The notes beneath the pieces were generated by a model, which did no database searches, was not told the DNA's origin, and saw only the letters and a program-made list of their open reading frames with translations. From positions 3,038,001 through 3,102,000 of the forward strand of contig NZ_CP020562.1 in the NCBI RefSeq assembly GCF_002082565.1: a DNA stretch of 64,000 bases, given 5' to 3'. The position numbers and the translations under genes were made by a program. The DNA is from Halomonas sp. GT (GTDB lineage: Bacteria; Pseudomonadota; Gammaproteobacteria; Pseudomonadales; Halomonadaceae). This document shows, piece after piece, positions 55,573 to 64,000 of the stretch (position 1 is the stretch's first letter; the number at the start of each line of letters is the position of its first letter).

Positions 55573-58185
55573 ATGCAAGCCGCAGATTTTCCTGAGAATG
55601 AATACCAGCGCTTGGCGGCATTGCATGCTCTCCAGGTGCTTGACACACCCGCTGACGAAGCGTTTGACCGAATCACTCAGCTTGCTTGCGACCTCTTTGA
55701 CTTACCTATTGCGCTAGTTTCCCTCGTCGATGCAGAACGACAGTGGTTTAAGTCCCACCAAGGATTGACTGCCAGCGAAACCTGCCGAGACCTATCGTTT
55801 TGTGCCCACGCGGTGGGGCTTAATGACATGCTGGTCGTCGAAAATGCACTCGATGATCTGCGCTTTGCGGACAATCCCCTCGTCACGGGCCCCCCGCACA
55901 TTCGCTTTTATGCCGGACAGCCATTACAACTGGCCGATGATCTGCCCGTGGGTACGCTATGTTTAATTGATCGTCAGCCGCGCTCGTTTAGTCAGCGAGA
56001 CCGGGGCATTTTAAAAAGCTTAGCGGGGCAAGTGGAAGAGCTGCTTCGCCAGCATCAAATACGTAGAGCCCTGGCTCAAACGACGCGCCGCTACGAGGCG
56101 CTGTTTAACGAAAGTGCCACCGGCATCGTACGCATTGACCGCTCTGGTAGCGTGTTAAGTATTAATCCTTTTGCACTAACGATGCTGGGCTATCAGCAAC
56201 ACGAAGTAGTCGGTAACAATGTGTCGATGTTTACACCTGCATCGATCAACGCTCATCACGACAGCTTTCTGGCCAACTTTTTGGCGGGAAGCGAACCCAA
56301 GGTGATTGGCCGAGGCCGAGAAGTAGAAGCACTCCATAAAGACGGCCACTTGATACCCGTCCATCTTGCCGTTAACGCCATCCATAATGAGCAGGGAGAT
56401 GTTGCTGAGTTTCTGGGTATTCTGACCAACTTAACTGATGTTTATAACGCCACACAGCAAATTCATAAAGAGCAAAGCCTGCTTAAAGTACTTCATCAAG
56501 GCATTACGGACTATCAGGCACTAATGTCGGTTGAACAGTTGTGGACGTTTTTAATGGAAGCGCTGCGAGAACTCACTGATAGCGACTACGCCTTGATTGG
56601 GGAAGTGCTGCCCACCGATACCACCAATGCTCTCAAGATACATGCTATCACTGACCTCTCCTGGAGCGATGAGTCCAGGCTTCTGATGGAGCGTCTACGC
56701 AGCGGAGATATGACGCTTACCAACCCTAACTCACTCTTAGGGCGTGTCTTTGCCCATGGCGATGTCATCATGACTAACGACGTTTATCGCCATACCAAGC
56801 GCGGCGGCTTCCCACCAGGTCACCCTCGCTTAGACAACTACTTGGGCGTGCCGATTTTCAGCGGCGATAGCCTTATTGGCATGTTTGCCATCGCAAATAG
56901 TAAACAGCCATTAAACCAGACCCTTTTAGACTGGCTTCAACCTTTTACTGATACCTGCGCGCTACTCATTAACCTCTATCGCCAAATGGCCGAGCGCGAG
57001 CAAGTTACCTGCGATTTAGCAACCGCTCGTGATCAAGCAGAGCAAGCTAACAAGGCAAAAAGTGAGTTTCTCTCCTCAATGAGCCATGAGCTGCGCACCC
57101 CGCTTAATGCGATTATCGGCTTTGCTCAACTGTTAGCAAAAGGCCGTCGTGATCCACTGAGTGAGAAGCAGCAACGCCAAGTAGGGCAAATCGAGAAGAG
57201 CGGTCAACACCTGTTAAGCCTGATTAATGAAGTACTTGATTTAGCGAGGATCGAAGCGGGACACATGACGCTTTCATTAGAGCCTATGCTAATCGAAAAC
57301 GTATTGGATGATGCCTGCACAACGCTGGAAGCCAACATCGGAGCAGCCAATATTACGCTAACGCGTGATTCATTAGCGCAACCCTGCATGGTCATGGCGG
57401 ATTACACGCGGGTTAAGCAAGTACTGCTTAACTTGCTTTCCAACGCGATTAAATACAATCGAGAAAACGGCACCATTCACGTCAATATTGAGCCGATTGG
57501 GAGCGAACTAAAAGTGAGCGTTATCGACTCTGGACATGGTATTGCGCCAGAGCGCCAGCACGAGCTTTTTGAACCGTTTAACCGCCTGGATGCAGAGCAC
57601 GGACCGATTGAAGGGACAGGCATTGGGTTAGCCATTACGCGTGAACTGGTAGAGCGGATGAAGGGGCGTCTCGGTGTTGATAGCCAACCAAGCAAAGGCT
57701 CCACCTTCTGGTTTACGCTGCCCATTACCGAACACCCGGCCGAACATGAAGCACCGCCTCATAATAGCGTCGTGGGCACCTCAAGCGGTTCTTCCCGCGC
57801 ATTCAACCTGCTTTATGTAGAAGATAATCCTGCTAATCAGCGGCTTATGGAAGATATTATTGATGACTTCCCGTCAATACAATTACGTGTCGTGGCAAGC
57901 GCTGAACTCAGCTTGGAGATAATGCGTCATTCGCCACCTGATCTCGTCCTAATGGATATCCATCTACCCGGAATGAGTGGTTTTCAAGCGCTCGACATTA
58001 TGCAAAACGACCCCATGCTAAAGCAGATCGATGTCATAGCGTTATCTGCCAATGCGATGGAGCGAGACTTACATTATGGACTAGCGGCTGGGTTTGCGGA
58101 CTACCTTACCAAGCCTATTGATATCGACAAATTGACCGTATCGCTAAATCGATTTATTACCATTGCACCAAGGACGGCGCCATGA
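55573..58185 (+). CDS. Hybrid sensor histidine kinase: GAF-PAS-GAF-HisKA-HATPase-REC
   Basis: An 870-residue soluble sensor. Order by rough residues: GAF 20-160, PAS 170-290, GAF 310-470, HisKA with acceptor His505 in SSMSHELRTPLNAIIGF, ATPase with NLLSNAIKYNRENG and GTGIGLAITREL, then a REC domain (about 750-865) with phospho-Asp in LVLMDIHLPGMSGF. No membrane helix is visible, so a cytoplasmic signal is likely. The ATG at 55573 is chosen over a TTG at 55561; both have weak ribosome sites. The ATGA overlap couples it to the REC-GGDEF-EAL gene, the presumed output. Confidence 0.9.
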   Translation: MQAADFPENEYQRLAALHALQVLDTPADEAFDRITQLACDLFDLPIALVSLVDAERQWFKSHQGLTASETCRDLSFCAHAVGLNDMLVVENALDDLRFADNPLVTGPPHIRFYAGQPLQLADDLPVGTLCLIDRQPRSFSQRDRGILKSLAGQVEELLRQHQIRRALAQTTRRYEALFNESATGIVRIDRSGSVLSINPFALTMLGYQQHEVVGNNVSMFTPASINAHHDSFLANFLAGSEPKVIGRGREVEALHKDGHLIPVHLAVNAIHNEQGDVAEFLGILTNLTDVYNATQQIHKEQSLLKVLHQGITDYQALMSVEQLWTFLMEALRELTDSDYALIGEVLPTDTTNALKIHAITDLSWSDESRLLMERLRSGDMTLTNPNSLLGRVFAHGDVIMTNDVYRHTKRGGFPPGHPRLDNYLGVPIFSGDSLIGMFAIANSKQPLNQTLLDWLQPFTDTCALLINLYRQMAEREQVTCDLATARDQAEQANKAKSEFLSSMSHELRTPLNAIIGFAQLLAKGRRDPLSEKQQRQVGQIEKSGQHLLSLINEVLDLARIEAGHMTLSLEPMLIENVLDDACTTLEANIGAANITLTRDSLAQPCMVMADYTRVKQVLLNLLSNAIKYNRENGTIHVNIEPIGSELKVSVIDSGHGIAPERQHELFEPFNRLDAEHGPIEGTGIGLAITRELVERMKGRLGVDSQPSKGSTFWFTLPITEHPAEHEAPPHNSVVGTSSGSSRAFNLLYVEDNPANQRLMEDIIDDFPSIQLRVVASAELSLEIMRHSPPDLVLMDIHLPGMSGFQALDIMQNDPMLKQIDVIALSANAMERDLHYGLAAGFADYLTKPIDIDKLTVSLNRFITIAPRTAP

Positions 58186-59951
58186 GTCTGCTCCATAAAC
58201 ACCTCCTCGTGGTGGACGACAACAGTATTAACGTAGAGCTGCTATTGGACCTGCTTGACGACCATGGCTTTGAAAACACGCATGGTATAAGCGATCCACG
58301 CAAAGTGCTGGCGCACTGTCAGCAAACGTTGCCAGACCTGATCCTGCTTGATATTCGCATGCCTTACTTGGATGGGTACGCGGTTATCAATCAGCTGCAA
58401 GCAGAGTTTGGTCACCATATCCCCCCAATTATTATACTCACCGCACAGATTGATGATGAAACGCGTCATCGATCACTGAGCATGGGTGTGCGCGACTTCG
58501 TCACGAAACCGTTCAAACATGATGAGGTGCTACAGCGCATCCGCAATACATTAAGCGTTGAGCACCGTTATCAAATCCGCAATCAACAGGCAGACGTACT
58601 TGAACGCATGGTGGCAAAGCGTACAAAAGAGCTAGATCGCCAGTCTCGTACCGACCCAATCACCCAACTCGCTAATCGCCGCGCACTGACTCAAATGCTT
58701 CGTGAAGCAGCAATGCGAGGCACGGGAACAGGGCTTCTCTTCATTGCGCTGGACCACCTAGACGACGTGATTAAGCTACATGGTTATGGTGTCGCTGATA
58801 AATTGATGGTTCATATCAGCCGTCAACTTTCGGCTAAACTCAGCCAGCAATGCCAAATAGGTTTATGGGGAGGCAGTGAGATACTGGTGATTACTGCTCA
58901 CGCCGATCTCGAAGCGTTACGCCACTCCGCGGCGCAGCTATTGAGCTGCTTCGATCAAGACCAAGCGCTGGGCGACCTACTACTGCCTCTAAATGCGCGC
59001 ATTGGCATTAGCTGGGCGGATGCCCATTTCGATATTGAACGCCTTGTGCATATGGCCGCCTTAGCATTGCCGCAGAACGGTACGCTGCGCGTTCAATGCT
59101 ATAACGAAACGCTGGAAGCGCAACAACGCCAGCGCCTGAATCTTCAGCAAGCTATTCGTGGTGCGACCGAACGGGGCGAGATGTCCCTGGCATTTCAACC
59201 AAAAGTTTCTCTGGCAACACAGCGTGTTATCGGAGCTGAAGCTCTCCTACGCTGGCACCATCCCGAGCTAGGCCATATTTCCCCAGGGGACTTTATTCCC
59301 CTTGCGGAAGCAAGTGGTGATATCCTCTCTATTGGTGAGTGGGTGCTTGAGAAAGCAATGCAGCATATCGTCGAATGGCGAATAAAAGGCCTGCTGGATG
59401 ATGACTTCCATATTGCGGTGAACGTTGCAGCCCGCCAGTTGGCGCGCAAAGACTTTGCTCAGACATTGCTTTCCAAGCTGGCTGAGCAAGAGATCCCTGA
59501 ACGTTTTTTTGCACTGGAAGTTACTGAGTCAGGCTTATTAAGCGATATGCACAACGCACGTACGCAATTGGCTCAGCTTGCTGAGATGAATATCGCCGTT
59601 GCGATCGACGATTTTGGCACTGGGCACTCTTCTCTCGCCTATGTTAAAACACTGCCCTTCTCTACCCTGAAAATAGATCGTGCCTTCGTCATGGATTTAG
59701 AGCACGACGCAGTAGACCGTCATTTAGCCCTTACCATTACTCAGCTTGCCCATGCCGTTGGTTGCGACGTAGTGGCAGAGGGTATTGAAACATCTGCCCA
59801 GGCGGACTACTTACGTTCTATTGGCTGTGAAGCAGCGCAAGGGTATTACTATGCGCGTCCGCTAACCGCCGACGCATTTTTTACGTGGTGCCGCGAATGG
59901 GCACCCAACGCCCAAAAAAATATTGCCATGGAGTCTGTTGATGGCGCATGA
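58182..59951 (+). CDS. REC-GGDEF(degenerate)-EAL c-di-GMP phosphodiesterase
   Basis: A 589-residue response regulator. REC domain at 1-125 with phospho-Asp in [14 protein letters not shown], a GGDEF-like domain at about 150-300 in which the GGDEF signature reads WGGSEIL (no cyclase activity expected), and an EAL domain at about 320-580 with intact [14 protein letters not shown] and [13 protein letters not shown] motifs, so c-di-GMP hydrolysis is likely. The kinase upstream overlaps it by four bases. Its last 11 bases overlap the start of hexR. Confidence 0.92.
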   Translation: MSLLHKHLLVVDDNSINVELLLDLLDDHGFENTHGISDPRKVLAHCQQTLPDLILLDIRMPYLDGYAVINQLQAEFGHHIPPIIILTAQIDDETRHRSLSMGVRDFVTKPFKHDEVLQRIRNTLSVEHRYQIRNQQADVLERMVAKRTKELDRQSRTDPITQLANRRALTQMLREAAMRGTGTGLLFIALDHLDDVIKLHGYGVADKLMVHISRQLSAKLSQQCQIGLWGGSEILVITAHADLEALRHSAAQLLSCFDQDQALGDLLLPLNARIGISWADAHFDIERLVHMAALALPQNGTLRVQCYNETLEAQQRQRLNLQQAIRGATERGEMSLAFQPKVSLATQRVIGAEALLRWHHPELGHISPGDFIPLAEASGDILSIGEWVLEKAMQHIVEWRIKGLLDDDFHIAVNVAARQLARKDFAQTLLSKLAEQEIPERFFALEVTESGLLSDMHNARTQLAQLAEMNIAVAIDDFGTGHSSLAYVKTLPFSTLKIDRAFVMDLEHDAVDRHLALTITQLAHAVGCDVVAEGIETSAQADYLRSIGCEAAQGYYYARPLTADAFFTWCREWAPNAQKNIAMESVDGA

Positions 59952-60804
59952 CCTGCTTGACCGCTTACGCGAACGCTTAGAAGAATTAAACCGCTCAGAA
60001 CGCAAAGTTGCCAATGTCATCCTGGAGGACCCAGCAGTAGCCACCAGTCTGAGCATTGCAAGCCTTGCCCAAGCGGCCAGCGTCAGTGAGCCCACGGTCA
60101 ACCGGTTCTGTCGTAACTTCGGCGCCAAAGGCTACCCCGACTTTAAGATCAAACTTGCGCAGAGCCTCGCAGGTGGAACGCCCTATGTGACGCGAGCTGT
60201 CGAGCCCGGCGATACGGCAACGCAGTATACCCATAAGATTTTTGGCGCGACGATTGCCGCCCTGGACGAAGCCCAGCGTGAGGTCGATATGGCCGCCGTT
60301 GAGCGCATGGTTGATTATCTTACTCAAGCAAAACAGATCCATTTCTTTGGCTTAGGTGCCTCAGGTGCCGTCGCTCAAGATGCCCAGCACAAATTTTTCC
60401 GTTTTAACTTGCCTGTCATGGCCTATGTAGATGTGCTGATGCAGCGCATGGTGGCCGCTGCCTGTCATACGGGAGATGTAGTGGTGATTATCTCGTACAC
60501 AGGTCGTACCAAAGAACTGGTCGATATTGCACGCGTTGCGCGCGAAGCAGGTGCCGTGGTGCTGGGAATTACCGCCCCTAACTCTCCACTTTCCTTGGAA
60601 TGTACTGCGACTCTCGAAGTAGCCACTCCCGAGGACACCGACCACTATATGCCCATGACCTCGCGGATGATTCAACTAACACTGATTGATGCCTTAGCCA
60701 CTGGGGTTACTCTAAGGCGCGGCGAAGACTTCCTACCGCACCTGAAGAAAATCAAAGATAGTCTGCGCGATACCCGCTTCCCTGTGGAAAAGACAGGTAA
60801 GTAA
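59941..60804 (+). CDS. hexR: HexR-type RpiR/MurR-family transcriptional regulator
   Basis: A 287-residue regulator with an N-terminal RpiR helix-turn-helix ([21 protein letters not shown]) and a C-terminal SIS domain ([36 protein letters not shown]). It matches Pseudomonas HexR, which binds KDPG and represses zwf, edd and gap genes of the Entner-Doudoroff pathway. The ATG at 59941 has GGAG seven bases upstream and lies inside the end of the EAL gene; a TTG at 59923 is less likely. No Entner-Doudoroff genes are near it here. Confidence 0.88.
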   Translation: MAHDLLDRLRERLEELNRSERKVANVILEDPAVATSLSIASLAQAASVSEPTVNRFCRNFGAKGYPDFKIKLAQSLAGGTPYVTRAVEPGDTATQYTHKIFGATIAALDEAQREVDMAAVERMVDYLTQAKQIHFFGLGASGAVAQDAQHKFFRFNLPVMAYVDVLMQRMVAAACHTGDVVVIISYTGRTKELVDIARVAREAGAVVLGITAPNSPLSLECTATLEVATPEDTDHYMPMTSRMIQLTLIDALATGVTLRRGEDFLPHLKKIKDSLRDTRFPVEKTGK

Positions 60805-60836
60805 TCAGTAAAACAGCTATCGCTGATACAGATAAC

Positions 60837-61196
60837 TTAACTGCTGACGGCAGTGGTAACCGTAATTTCTACTTTCAACTCATCAGCAGGCAACGGCGCG
60901 CATACACAGGTGCGTGCCGGCGCATAACCTTCGGGTACCCATGCATCCCACACCTCGTTCATTGCAGCAAAATCATTACCGTCTTTAAGGTAGATTGTCG
61001 CGCTCAACAGCTGCTCTCGACTGGAGCCAATTTCTTTTAGCAAGGCATCAACCCGCGCCAGCATACTCTCGGTTTGCTCTTTAATTCCTTCGTAGCGTGC
61101 TTCAGGACCAGTTACCTGGCCACACAAATAGGCAACACCTTGATGAATAACAGCACGGCTCATACGGGCTTTTGTATCATGGCGCTGAATTGTCAT
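60837..61196 (-). CDS. RidA-family enamine/imine deaminase
   Basis: A 119-residue protein of the RidA/YjgF family, which clears reactive enamine intermediates of PLP-dependent amino acid metabolism. The key Arg lies in [19 protein letters not shown], with [14 protein letters not shown] typical of the trimer interface. AGGAG precedes the ATG. It begins 71 bases after the Lrp-family gene and probably shares its promoter, so it may be an amino-acid-catabolic partner. Confidence 0.88.
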   Translation of the reverse strand: MTIQRHDTKARMSRAVIHQGVAYLCGQVTGPEARYEGIKEQTESMLARVDALLKEIGSSREQLLSATIYLKDGNDFAAMNEVWDAWVPEGYAPARTCVCAPLPADELKVEITVTTAVSS

Positions 61197-61267
61197 GGCT
61201 CAATCTCCTAGGTAAGACAAAAAAAGCAGTGTAAACCGCCACTGCCTCGTTGCCTATGCCTTCTTCA

Positions 61268-61753
61268 TCAAGCGCGCTCCGTAGGCACAGGCCGATGCTC
61301 GAAGACTCGCCGCAAAACAAAGCTGGTGTGGGCGCCAGTAACCCCTTCAATACGGTTGATCACGTGCAGTAAAAGATGCTGATAGTCGTCCATATCACGT
61401 ACCAGTATCTTAAGCTGAAAATCCGCCGCTTGGCCGGTGATAATCAAACACTCAATCACGTTAGGAATTTTACGAATATGGCGTTCGAAGTTATCAAACC
61501 GTTCGGGGGTATGTTGATCCATTGAAATATGTAGCAACACCATCAGTTGATAGCCTAACTGTCGTGCATCAACATCGGCCCGGTATTGGGTAATTAACCC
61601 GTGCTCTTCTAGCGCACGCACTCGGCGCAAGCAGGGGGATGGGGAAAGCCCTATACGCTCGGCTAACTCCTGATTACTAATCCGTCCCTCCTGCTGTAAC
61701 ACATTCAGAATATGGCGATCAAAACGATCAAGCTCAAGCGGCACGACTGGCAT
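61268..61753 (-). CDS. Lrp/AsnC-family transcriptional regulator
   Basis: A 161-residue feast/famine regulator. N-terminal helix-turn-helix (RISNQELAERIGLSPSPCLRRVRALEE in pieces: NQELAERIGLSPSPCLRRV) followed by the RAM ligand-binding domain with LIITGQAADFQLKILV. AGGAG lies 11 bases before the ATG. It faces leuA across 218 bases, with ridA behind, so leucine or another amino acid could be the effector and leuA a target. The individual ligand is not known. Confidence 0.9.
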   Translation of the reverse strand: MPVVPLELDRFDRHILNVLQQEGRISNQELAERIGLSPSPCLRRVRALEEHGLITQYRADVDARQLGYQLMVLLHISMDQHTPERFDNFERHIRKIPNVIECLIITGQAADFQLKILVRDMDDYQHLLLHVINRIEGVTGAHTSFVLRRVFEHRPVPTERA

Positions 61754-61889
61754 AACAAGCAGCTCCTACCAATAAAAACAAAATAATCGATATTTACTGC
61801 CAATTATTGGCGATATAACCACACTTTCGCAATAACCTTTCGCCTAACTTCAAGTAAACTGTATTGACTGTCACAAGCAGCCCCTACAC

Positions 61890-61908
61890 GGTGCCTTACC
61901 CAGGCACC
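61890..61908 (+). promoter_or_regulatory. 7-bp hairpin in the leuA leader
   Basis: GGTGCCT (61890-61896) and AGGCACC (61902-61908) are perfect arms with a 5-base loop, 64 bases before leuA. No T run follows and no leucine-rich leader peptide is visible, so classical attenuation is not supported. It may be an operator or an RNA element. Confidence 0.35.
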
Positions 61909-61971
61909 TGTTAACGCGGCTTACGCCACAAGCGGCCGCCCAAATAATTCATCGCCCTCAGGAAACTCACC

Positions 61972-63657
61972 ATGTCTGCTTTTGATCATCGCAAATACCG
62001 CCCTGCTCCGCGTGTTCCCGCATTCAACCGCCAATGGCCTGACCGCGACCTAACTCAAGCGCCCATTTGGCTAAGTGAAGACCTACGCGATGGCAATCAG
62101 GCGCTATTAGAGCCGATGACGGTGGAGCAAAAGCAGCGCTTTTGGCACCAAATTATTAAAGTAGGCATTAAAGAAGTGATGGTGGGCTTTCCCTCGGCTA
62201 GCCAACCAGACTATGACTTTGTCCGCTGGCTAATTGAAGAAGACCAAATTCCAGACGATGTCACTATTGCGGTACTCGTTCAGTGCCGTGAACACTTAAT
62301 CGAGAAAACCTTTGCATCGCTGGTGGGCGTCAAACGCGCCATTATTCACCTTTATAACTCCACCTCTACCATCCAGCGCGAGCGGGTGTTTGAGATGGAC
62401 CGTGACGGCATTACCGACATTGCTGTGCAAGGCGCTACCTGGGTGAAGACCTATGCTGCCCAGCATCCAGATGCTGATTGGCGTTTCCAATATTCACCGG
62501 AAAGCTTTTCTAGCACTGAAATCGATTTTTCACTGGCCATCTGCGAGGCCGTGATGGATGTTTGGCAACCAACACCAGACAACAAATGCATCCTCAACTT
62601 GCCCACCACGGTAGAAGTTGCGGGGCCGCACCATCATGCTGACCAGATTGAATATTTTTGCCAGCACATTAGCCGTCGCGACAGCGTGATTATATCGGTA
62701 CACACCCACAACGACCGCGGTGGCGCCGTTGCTTCAGCAGAGTTGGCATTGTTAGCGGGAGCCGACCGTGTCGAAGGCACGCTACTGGGTAACGGCGAGC
62801 GTACCGGCAACATGGATATTGTGACCCTGGCGATGAACCTATACAGCCAGGGTATTGATCCGAAGCTGGATCTTTCAAACCCGGACGAGATCGTTCAGGT
62901 GGTGCATGAGTGTACCGGTATCACTATGCACCCGCGCCATCCCTGGGTCGGCGAAATGGTGTATACCGCATTTTCCGGCAGCCATCAGGATGCTATTCGT
63001 AAATCACTCAAGCATCAAAAGCCCGACGAGCCGTGGCAAGTGGCTTACCTACCCATTGACCCGCATGATATTGGCCGCGACTACCAAGCCGTTATCCGGG
63101 TGAATAGCCAGTCTGGCAAAGGGGGCATGGCCTTTTTGCTGGAGCGAGACTACGGCATTAATTTACCGCGTTGGATGATGCTGGCACTTGCTCCTTACGT
63201 ACAACAAGAGAGCGAGCGCCGTAACGGCGAGCTTTCCAGTGAAATTATTCGCCAAGTAATGTTTGATAATTTCACTCAGGATGCGCCACTGGCATTGGCC
63301 GATTACCGGCTATCAAAAGGCCAGCACGAGGGAATAGAAATAACCCTTTGGCAAGGCTCTGAAACACTGCGCCTGTCAGGTACCGGCAACGGCGCGATGT
63401 CATCCTTCACTGATGCTTGGAAGAAGCATTCGGGCAGCCATGTAGCCATTATTGACTACAGCGAGCATTCACTTGGCGGTGACAGTGAAGCCAACGCGAT
63501 TGCCTTTGTGCAGCTGAATATTGATGGGCAACGACTTTGTGCCGTGGCCGAAGATAGTGACACCGTTAGCGCATCGCTGAAGGCGCTGCTGTCAGGCATT
63601 AATATGGCGCAGGCCACCAAGCAGCATCAGCAGGAAGCCACTGCTATTGAGGTCTAA
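61972..63657 (+). CDS. leuA: 2-isopropylmalate synthase
   Basis: A 561-residue enzyme of the first committed step of leucine synthesis, longer type 2 form (E. coli LeuA is 523 residues). The NQWPDR-like region before APIWLSEDLRDGNQALLEPM, the metal-binding HTHNDRGGAVASAELALLAGADRVEG (pieces HTHNDRG, GADRVEGTLLGNGERTGN), and a C-terminal regulatory domain of about 130 residues for leucine feedback are present. AGGAAA precedes the ATG. It is divergent from the Lrp-family gene. Confidence 0.96.
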   Translation: MSAFDHRKYRPAPRVPAFNRQWPDRDLTQAPIWLSEDLRDGNQALLEPMTVEQKQRFWHQIIKVGIKEVMVGFPSASQPDYDFVRWLIEEDQIPDDVTIAVLVQCREHLIEKTFASLVGVKRAIIHLYNSTSTIQRERVFEMDRDGITDIAVQGATWVKTYAAQHPDADWRFQYSPESFSSTEIDFSLAICEAVMDVWQPTPDNKCILNLPTTVEVAGPHHHADQIEYFCQHISRRDSVIISVHTHNDRGGAVASAELALLAGADRVEGTLLGNGERTGNMDIVTLAMNLYSQGIDPKLDLSNPDEIVQVVHECTGITMHPRHPWVGEMVYTAFSGSHQDAIRKSLKHQKPDEPWQVAYLPIDPHDIGRDYQAVIRVNSQSGKGGMAFLLERDYGINLPRWMMLALAPYVQQESERRNGELSSEIIRQVMFDNFTQDAPLALADYRLSKGQHEGIEITLWQGSETLRLSGTGNGAMSSFTDAWKKHSGSHVAIIDYSEHSLGGDSEANAIAFVQLNIDGQRLCAVAEDSDTVSASLKALLSGINMAQATKQHQQEATAIEV

Positions 63658-63661
63658 GCGC

Positions 63662-64000
63662 TCACTCAGCACACTCGATACATTTCAGCGCTAACGGGTC
63701 CCAGGTGAGGCGTTTGGCACCAATCCATTCGCCACACTCAATGCATTCGCCAAAGCACTGTTGATCAATGCGCTGCAAGGCGCCGCTAATACGCTTAAGC
63801 GACATTTGGCGGCGCTGCTCTTCTGCCTTTGCCATTGCTTGGCCCTGCAGCGCACCCATACGTGACAGACGCCCCACCGACGTTTGGTCAAGCACCACCG
63901 TCTCTCTTGAAGACGCGCTTTCAATGCTTTCTTCTCGCAAAGAAACCTCTAGCGCCAACAGCTTTTGGCGTATCGCGACTATGTCTACCTCAGGGTGGTT
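63662..64000 (-). CDS. TraR/DksA-family zinc-finger regulator, 5' end outside the window
   Basis: The frame from 63662 stays open to the window edge, with no ATG or GTG in the last 14 codons, so the gene begins beyond 64000; a TTG at 63958 is possible but lacks family residues N-terminal to it. The C-terminus has the C4 zinc finger: CIEC in GECIECGEW and CIEC in LKCIECAE, separated by 17 residues. The central coiled coil includes LQGQAMAKAEEQRRQMSL. It resembles small DksA-like proteins that act on RNA polymerase; the coiled-coil tip acidic pair typical of DksA is not evident. Confidence 0.8.
   Translation of the reverse strand, partial: NHPEVDIVAIRQKLLALEVSLREESIESASSRETVVLDQTSVGRLSRMGALQGQAMAKAEEQRRQMSLKRISGALQRIDQQCFGECIECGEWIGAKRLTWDPLALKCIECAE

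Noticed and set aside
61860..61971. Leucine attenuator leader peptide before leuA
   Set aside because: No short frame rich in leucine codons and no terminator with T run were found.

Overview
The window looks like a contiguous chromosomal housekeeping segment of a halophilic gammaproteobacterium, most likely Halomonas or a close relative of the Halomonadaceae. This is inferred from protein character, the two neighbouring glycine-betaine/choline uptake systems (an ABC transporter and a BCCT carrier) and gene order that follows Pseudomonas. Two blocks are classical: rpoD-dnaG-rpsU / tsaD / plsY / folB-folK / cca / apaH-apaG-rsmA-pdxA-surA-lptD / amgK-murU (the order known from P. aeruginosa PA0576-PA0597), and rpoS-nlpD-(DUF368)-pcm-surE-truD-ispF-ispD-ftsB. 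I see no insertion sequence, prophage, CRISPR array, rRNA or tRNA gene.

Layout. 1-3.4 kb: the start of a divergent exported protein, a LysR regulator, an AEC-type permease and a periplasmic PQQ-type sugar dehydrogenase. 3.5-7.1 kb: a membrane histidine kinase and an NtrC-type sigma-54 activator, convergent with a very acidic lipoprotein whose upstream DNA holds a near-consensus -24/-12 element, phased A-tracts and a palindrome. 7.3-12.5 kb: proV-proW-proX and a BCCT carrier, with a consensus-like promoter, a long perfect hairpin and a triple 17-bp tandem repeat between genes. 12.5-15.9 kb: a DEDDh exonuclease paired with a cNMP-binding/CBS/DUF294 nucleotidyltransferase-like protein, then a DUF4168 protein. 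16-20.7 kb: a DMT permease and the formaldehyde operon frmA-fghA followed by mtgA, with a divergent LysR gene. 20.7-24.7 kb: L-serine deaminase, an unrecognised membrane protein and an AbgT carrier. 24.8-42 kb: the rpoD-to-murU block and an OsmC protein. 42.4-53.9 kb: speD, a lipid A acyltransferase, alr and the rpoS-to-ftsB block, then a FemAB/GNAT-like protein. 54-64 kb: an aldehyde dehydrogenase, an overlapping hybrid kinase / REC-GGDEF-EAL / hexR cluster, ridA-lrp, leuA, and a DksA-like zinc-finger gene cut by the window edge.

How it fits together. Much of the window serves the cell envelope: LPS transport (lptD), outer-membrane protein folding (surA), lipid A acylation (lpxL-like), muropeptide recycling (amgK-murU), glycan synthesis (mtgA), alanine racemisation (alr), amidase activation (nlpD), lipid-carrier recycling (DUF368) and division (ftsB). 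Two sigma factors (RpoD, RpoS), an NtrC-type regulator, a c-di-GMP phosphodiesterase, HexR, Lrp and a DksA-like factor supply regulation. The points most worth a second look are the candidate sigma-54 unit at 3.5-7.3 kb, the hybrid kinase/EAL/hexR cluster at 55.6-60.8 kb, the DUF294/exonuclease pair, the tandem repeat ahead of the BCCT gene, and the one-parvulin SurA. I found no clear wholly new system; these are the best leads.
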